Origin: Candidatus Aminicenantota bacterium
GTDB taxonomy: Bacteria > Acidobacteriota > Aminicenantia > Aminicenantales > UBA4085
DNA: 8,340 nt
Direction: 5' to 3'
Assembly (NCBI GenBank): GCA_003154255.1
Contig: PMCY01000080.1
Span: forward strand, 1,312 to 9,651
Shown here: positions 5,629-8,340 of the stretch, piece by piece
Layout of the letters: each line of letters begins with the position of its first letter
How positions within the stretch are numbered: position 1 is the first letter of the stretch
Notes under the pieces: model-generated
The model's input: only the letters and a program-made list of their open reading frames with translations
Told to the model about the DNA's origin: nothing
Database searches by the model: none
Program-made: the position numbers and the translations under genes

Positions 5629-6792
5629 ATGGACGCGCTCATCCTCAAGCTCCGCCGCCGGCACCGCGGGCATTTCGGCTTGGAACCCGCCGTCGTCTCC
5701 TACGCGCCGGGCCGTGTGGAGATCCTGGGCAACCATACCGACTATAACGAAGGGTTTGTCCTCTCGGCGGCCATCGACGCCGGAATCGCTTTCGGGCTCA
5801 ATCCCTCCGGCACGCCCGAATCCACCCTGTTCGCCTCCGATTTCGACGAGAGCGTCCGGTTCCCGGCCGGCCACCCGGGCCGGACGGACAAGGAGCGCTG
5901 GTCGAATTACGCCCGCGGCGTCTATTCGCTGATGCGGGTTAAATACGGCTTCGAGCCGCAGGGCTTCCTGGCCACCCAACTCGGAGACATCCCCATCGGC
6001 TCCGGCCTATCCAGCTCGGCCGCCCTGGACATCGCCTCCGGGCTGGCCTTCGCCGCCTTCCATGGCCTGGCGCCGGACAAGATCGATCTGGCCCGCATCG
6101 GCCAGAAGGCCGAGCATGAGTACGCCGGCGTCAACTGCGGCCTGCTCGACCAGATCTCCAGCCTCTTCGGACAGGCCCACGGCCTGGTCTTCACCGATTT
6201 CCGGACCCTCCAAGTGAAGTCCGTCCTTCTGCCGCCCGGCTATGCCTTCCTCGTCGCCAACACCGCGGTCAAACACGCCCTGGTCGATTCCGAATACAAC
6301 GAGCGGCGCCGGCGCTGCGAAGAGGCCGCGGCCTACTTCGCCCGCGTCCTGGGCCCCCGCGTCAAGACGCTGCGGGACGTGAGTTGGGACGACTTGGAGC
6401 GCCATCGCGGGTCCCTCGATCCGGCCGTCTGGAACCGGGCCGCCCACCCCATCGGAGAGGACGAGCGCGTCCTGAAGGGCGTCGACTTGCTCCATATGGG
6501 CGACGCGGCCGGCTTCGGCCGCCTGATGTTCGAATCGCACAGGAGCTCGCAGATCTATTTCCAAAATTCCTGCCCCGAGCTGGATACGCTGGTCGAAGCC
6601 GCCCATGCGACGCCCGGTGTTCTGGGCGCTCGATTGAGCGGTGGAGGATTCGGCGGCAGCATCGTCGCCCTGATTGAGGAGGCCCGGGCGGAATCCGTGG
6701 CCCGGGCCCTGGCAGCCGCCTACGAAAAGGCCCATGGCCACGTCATCGAACCGCGGGTTGTCGTGCCCTCGGCGGGCGCGCGCCTGATCTGA
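5629..6792 (+). CDS. galK: Galactokinase (GHMP kinase family)
   Basis: Predicted to phosphorylate galactose at C1 with ATP, the first committed step of the Leloir pathway in the cytoplasm. It is 387 residues, the usual galactokinase length. Motif 1 is APGRVEILGNHTDYNEG (26-42), the galactokinase signature with two changes described below. Motif 2 is PIGSGLSSSAALDIA (122-136), the phosphate-binding loop. GVNCGLLDQ (167-175) gives the catalytic Asp174, SEYNERR (221-227) gives the sugar-side Tyr223, and motif 3 is GARLSGGGFGGS (333-344). The start is set by GAGGAG 7 bases upstream. Oddity: the canonical signature is GRVNLIGEHTDY, while here Asn and Glu are exchanged (Glu31, Asn35); the glutamate normally at position 35 contacts the sugar. 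Catalytic residues are otherwise intact, so it should be active, but another hexose substrate cannot be excluded. No other gal gene is nearby; it has its own promoter and is probably transcribed alone. Confidence 0.9.
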   Translation: MDALILKLRRRHRGHFGLEPAVVSYAPGRVEILGNHTDYNEGFVLSAAIDAGIAFGLNPSGTPESTLFASDFDESVRFPAGHPGRTDKERWSNYARGVYSLMRVKYGFEPQGFLATQLGDIPIGSGLSSSAALDIASGLAFAAFHGLAPDKIDLARIGQKAEHEYAGVNCGLLDQISSLFGQAHGLVFTDFRTLQVKSVLLPPGYAFLVANTAVKHALVDSEYNERRRRCEEAAAYFARVLGPRVKTLRDVSWDDLERHRGSLDPAVWNRAAHPIGEDERVLKGVDLLHMGDAAGFGRLMFESHRSSQIYFQNSCPELDTLVEAAHATPGVLGARLSGGGFGGSIVALIEEARAESVARALAAAYEKAHGHVIEPRVVVPSAGARLI

Positions 6793-6811
6793 CGGCTTTC
6801 CCTCTCAGGCG
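6781..6811. other. Inverted repeat at the convergent galK/flavoprotein stop codons
   Basis: CGCCTGA (6781-6787) pairs with TCAGGCG (6805-6811) across a 17-base loop. The galK stop lies in the loop and the stop of the opposite gene lies in the right arm. There is no T-run on either side. It may act as a bidirectional 3'-end structure like the one at 4181-4201, but the loop is long and chance pairing is possible. Confidence 0.35.
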
Positions 6812-7974
6812 TACCGGCCGGCCGTCCAGCCCGACGACCAGGCCCATTGCAAATTATAGCCGCCCAGATGTCCCGTGACATCCACGCATTCGCCTGCGAA
6901 ATAAAGCCCGGGCACCTTCCGGGATTCCATGGTTTGAGAGGAAAGCTCCCTGGTATCGATCCCGCCGACAGTCACCTCGGCTTTTTCGAATCCTTCCGTG
7001 GCATCGGGACGGAGGCGCCAATGATGCAGCTCCTCGGCCAGTCGCTCCAATTTCGAGGTCGAGAGAGCGGCCGGCATTTTCGCTCCCCCGCGTTTGTCCA
7101 GCCAGGCCTCCACGAAGCGGCGCGGCAGGTGGTCGGCCAGGACGGCGAAAAGAGTCCTGCGGGTTCCCTGTTGGCCGAGGAGAAGCGCCCGGGTGTCCGC
7201 GCCGGGAAGAAGGTCGATCTCAAGGGTCTGCCCCTCTTTCCAATAGGAGGACGCTTGAAGTATGGCCGGCCCGCTCAGCCCCCGGTGGGTGAACAGGACA
7301 TTCTCCCGGAATTCGGCGCGGCCCAGCCGCACGACGGAAGCGATCGATATCCCGCTCAGATTTCGAAAGGCTTCCGTCTCGGTCCCCGTCAGAATCAGGG
7401 GGACGAGCCCGGGCCGGAGGTCAGTGACCCCGATTCCGAATCGGACGGCCAAGGTCCGGGCGAAGTCGGTCGCCCCCAGCTTGGGATAAGACAATCCTCC
7501 GCTGGCCACGACAAGGGAGGCGGCCGTCAAGGTCCCGCGGGAAAGGCGGACGCGGAAGGCGCCGTCCCGATGCACATCGACGAGGGGACTTTCCATTCGG
7601 ATAAGGACGTTGGCCGCCCGCGCTTCCCGTTCCAGCATATCGACGACGGACTTCGCGCCGCCGGCGCAAAACATCTGGCCGTGGGCCCGCTCTTCGACTT
7701 TAATCCGATGTTCGGCCAGCAGGCCGAGAAAGTCGGCCGAAGTGAAACGGGACAGGGCCGATTTGCAGAAATGCGGATTTTGGGACAGGTAATGTCCGGG
7801 AGACGAATCGCGGTTGGTGAAATTGCACCGGCCGCCGCCGGAAATCCGGATTTTTTCCCCGATCCGCGAATTATGGTCGAGGACGAGGACGGAACGTCCG
7901 CGCTTGCCCGCTTCGATCGCGCTCATCAGGCCGGACGCGCCGGCCCCGATGACGATGACGTCGAAGTCATTCAT
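6805..7974 (-). CDS. HI0933/BaiN-family FAD-dependent flavoprotein
   Basis: A 389-residue NAD(P)/FAD-dependent oxidoreductase of the HI0933-like (YhiN/BaiN) family. The N-terminus is a Rossmann FAD-binding motif, DVIVIGAGASGL (5-16). GEKIRISGGGRCNFTN (39-54) is the most diagnostic family block. FTHRGLSGPAILQ (228-240), AEVTVGGID (332-340) and GLYFAGECVDVTGHLGGYN (356-374) near the C-terminus complete the expected order of motifs. The E. coli member YhiN has been reported to make dihydrouridine in 23S rRNA (RdsA), and BaiN acts on bile acids in gut bacteria. The sequence cannot decide between them, and I favour a conserved RNA-modification role, as inference. The start at 7974 sits in ATGAATGA, overlapping the stop of the upstream membrane-protein gene by 8 bases. 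No Shine-Dalgarno is visible, so translation is probably coupled. An upstream in-frame ATG at 8046 would add 24 basic residues unlike the family and is less likely. It converges with galK. Confidence 0.88.
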   Translation of the reverse strand: MNDFDVIVIGAGASGLMSAIEAGKRGRSVLVLDHNSRIGEKIRISGGGRCNFTNRDSSPGHYLSQNPHFCKSALSRFTSADFLGLLAEHRIKVEERAHGQMFCAGGAKSVVDMLEREARAANVLIRMESPLVDVHRDGAFRVRLSRGTLTAASLVVASGGLSYPKLGATDFARTLAVRFGIGVTDLRPGLVPLILTGTETEAFRNLSGISIASVVRLGRAEFRENVLFTHRGLSGPAILQASSYWKEGQTLEIDLLPGADTRALLLGQQGTRRTLFAVLADHLPRRFVEAWLDKRGGAKMPAALSTSKLERLAEELHHWRLRPDATEGFEKAEVTVGGIDTRELSSQTMESRKVPGLYFAGECVDVTGHLGGYNLQWAWSSGWTAGRYA

Positions 7975-8340
7975 AGCGGCGGCCGGGCGGCCGCGACAGC
8001 CGGTCTTCTTCTTCCCGCGCCGTTCTCCGATCCCGTTTGGAAACAAACCACAGGACCGCCCCGATCATGATCGCCCAGCCCAGGATCCGGACGATGTCTC
8101 CGATCATCGTGTTCCGTTGGAGCAGGCCCATCCCCGAGAGGATCGTATTCCAGTCGTGCTCGCCTCCCCCCACGAGCGGAAGGACCATGGCCCGGGCGTC
8201 GGCGATATACGCCGAGATATAGACGAAATTCTCCCCGAACCAGAAGGCACAGAAGGCCGTGCCCGGCGTTTCCCCCCGCACGGTGAAATAAACGGTGAAG
8301 AGAAGCGGCACGAGAAGCTCCATGATCGTCCCGCCCCAGA
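7967..8340 (-). CDS. Uncharacterised integral membrane protein, C-terminal part (5' end outside window)
   Basis: I do not recognise this family with certainty. The frame is open to the window edge: 123 residues are visible and five codons precede the first ATG (8323), so the true start probably lies beyond 8340. Counting from that ATG, hydrophobic segments lie at about 2-15, 22-40 and 75-95, so at least three membrane helices are likely. Between the second and third are FWFGENFVYISAYIADARA (27-45) and LPLVGGGEHDWN (48-59), which look like conserved, possibly functional stretches with His56 and Asp57 and nearby charged residues. After the last helix comes a charged cytoplasmic-type tail, SKRDRRTAREEEDR. 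The stop TGA (7967-7969) overlaps the start of the downstream flavoprotein by 8 bases, so the two are probably one operon. A membrane-embedded peptidase or other enzyme is possible, but the visible part shows no complete metal-binding motif, and I assign no function. Confidence 0.75.
   Translation of the reverse strand, partial: WGGTIMELLVPLLFTVYFTVRGETPGTAFCAFWFGENFVYISAYIADARAMVLPLVGGGEHDWNTILSGMGLLQRNTMIGDIVRILGWAIMIGAVLWFVSKRDRRTAREEEDRLSRPPGRRYE

Noticed and set aside
7974..8046. Upstream start for the flavoprotein at 8046
   Set aside because: It adds a basic stretch without family similarity and overlaps the membrane-protein gene much further; the ATGAATGA overlap at 7974 gives the standard N-terminus.
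6847..8070. Long + strand open frame (407 codons) opposite the flavoprotein gene
   Set aside because: The - strand has all HI0933-family motifs in order, while the + strand translation is Gly/Pro/Arg-rich with no motif.

Overview
The window is GC-rich, densely packed bacterial chromosome carrying ordinary housekeeping genes. The complex I genes nuoL, nuoM and nuoN sit in series, and poly(A) polymerase, galactokinase and an HI0933-type flavoprotein are also present. This fits a Gram-negative-type bacterium of a less-studied phylum. Codon use and protein style would suit Acidobacteriota or Candidatus Aminicenantes relatives, but that placement is a guess. No rRNA, tRNA, CRISPR array, transposase or phage gene was seen.

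Layout. (1) Bases 1-4195, + strand: the 3' end of a nuo operon, with nuoL cut by the window edge, then complete nuoM and nuoN. Each junction is a 4-base ATGA stop/start overlap. The three products are the antiporter-like proton-pumping membrane subunits of NADH:quinone oxidoreductase. (2) Bases 4192-5484, - strand: a pcnB-type poly(A) polymerase converging on nuoN, the two stop codons overlapping inside a small hairpin. (3) Bases 5485-5628: a 144-base divergent intergenic region with a good sigma70-like promoter and a strong ribosome binding site for galK, and a weaker promoter candidate for pcnB. (4) Bases 5629-6792, + strand: galK. (5) Bases 6805-8340, - strand: an HI0933/BaiN-family flavoprotein translationally coupled to an upstream, window-truncated membrane protein of unknown function. 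It converges on galK at a second hairpin.

The most unusual structure is at the nuoM/nuoN junction. Three back-to-back inverted repeats (2649-2745) lie inside the reading frame of nuoM. They give NuoM a low-complexity C-terminal tail of about 50 residues that does not look like the rest of the protein, and a well-formed ribosome binding site plus ATG lies stranded just before them. This looks like a palindromic intergenic element that has become coding. Other points are a galactokinase whose sugar-binding signature reads GNHTDY instead of GEHTDY, and a terminator-like hairpin with a T-rich tract, on the + strand, inside the 5' end of pcnB. No convincing new multi-gene system is visible.
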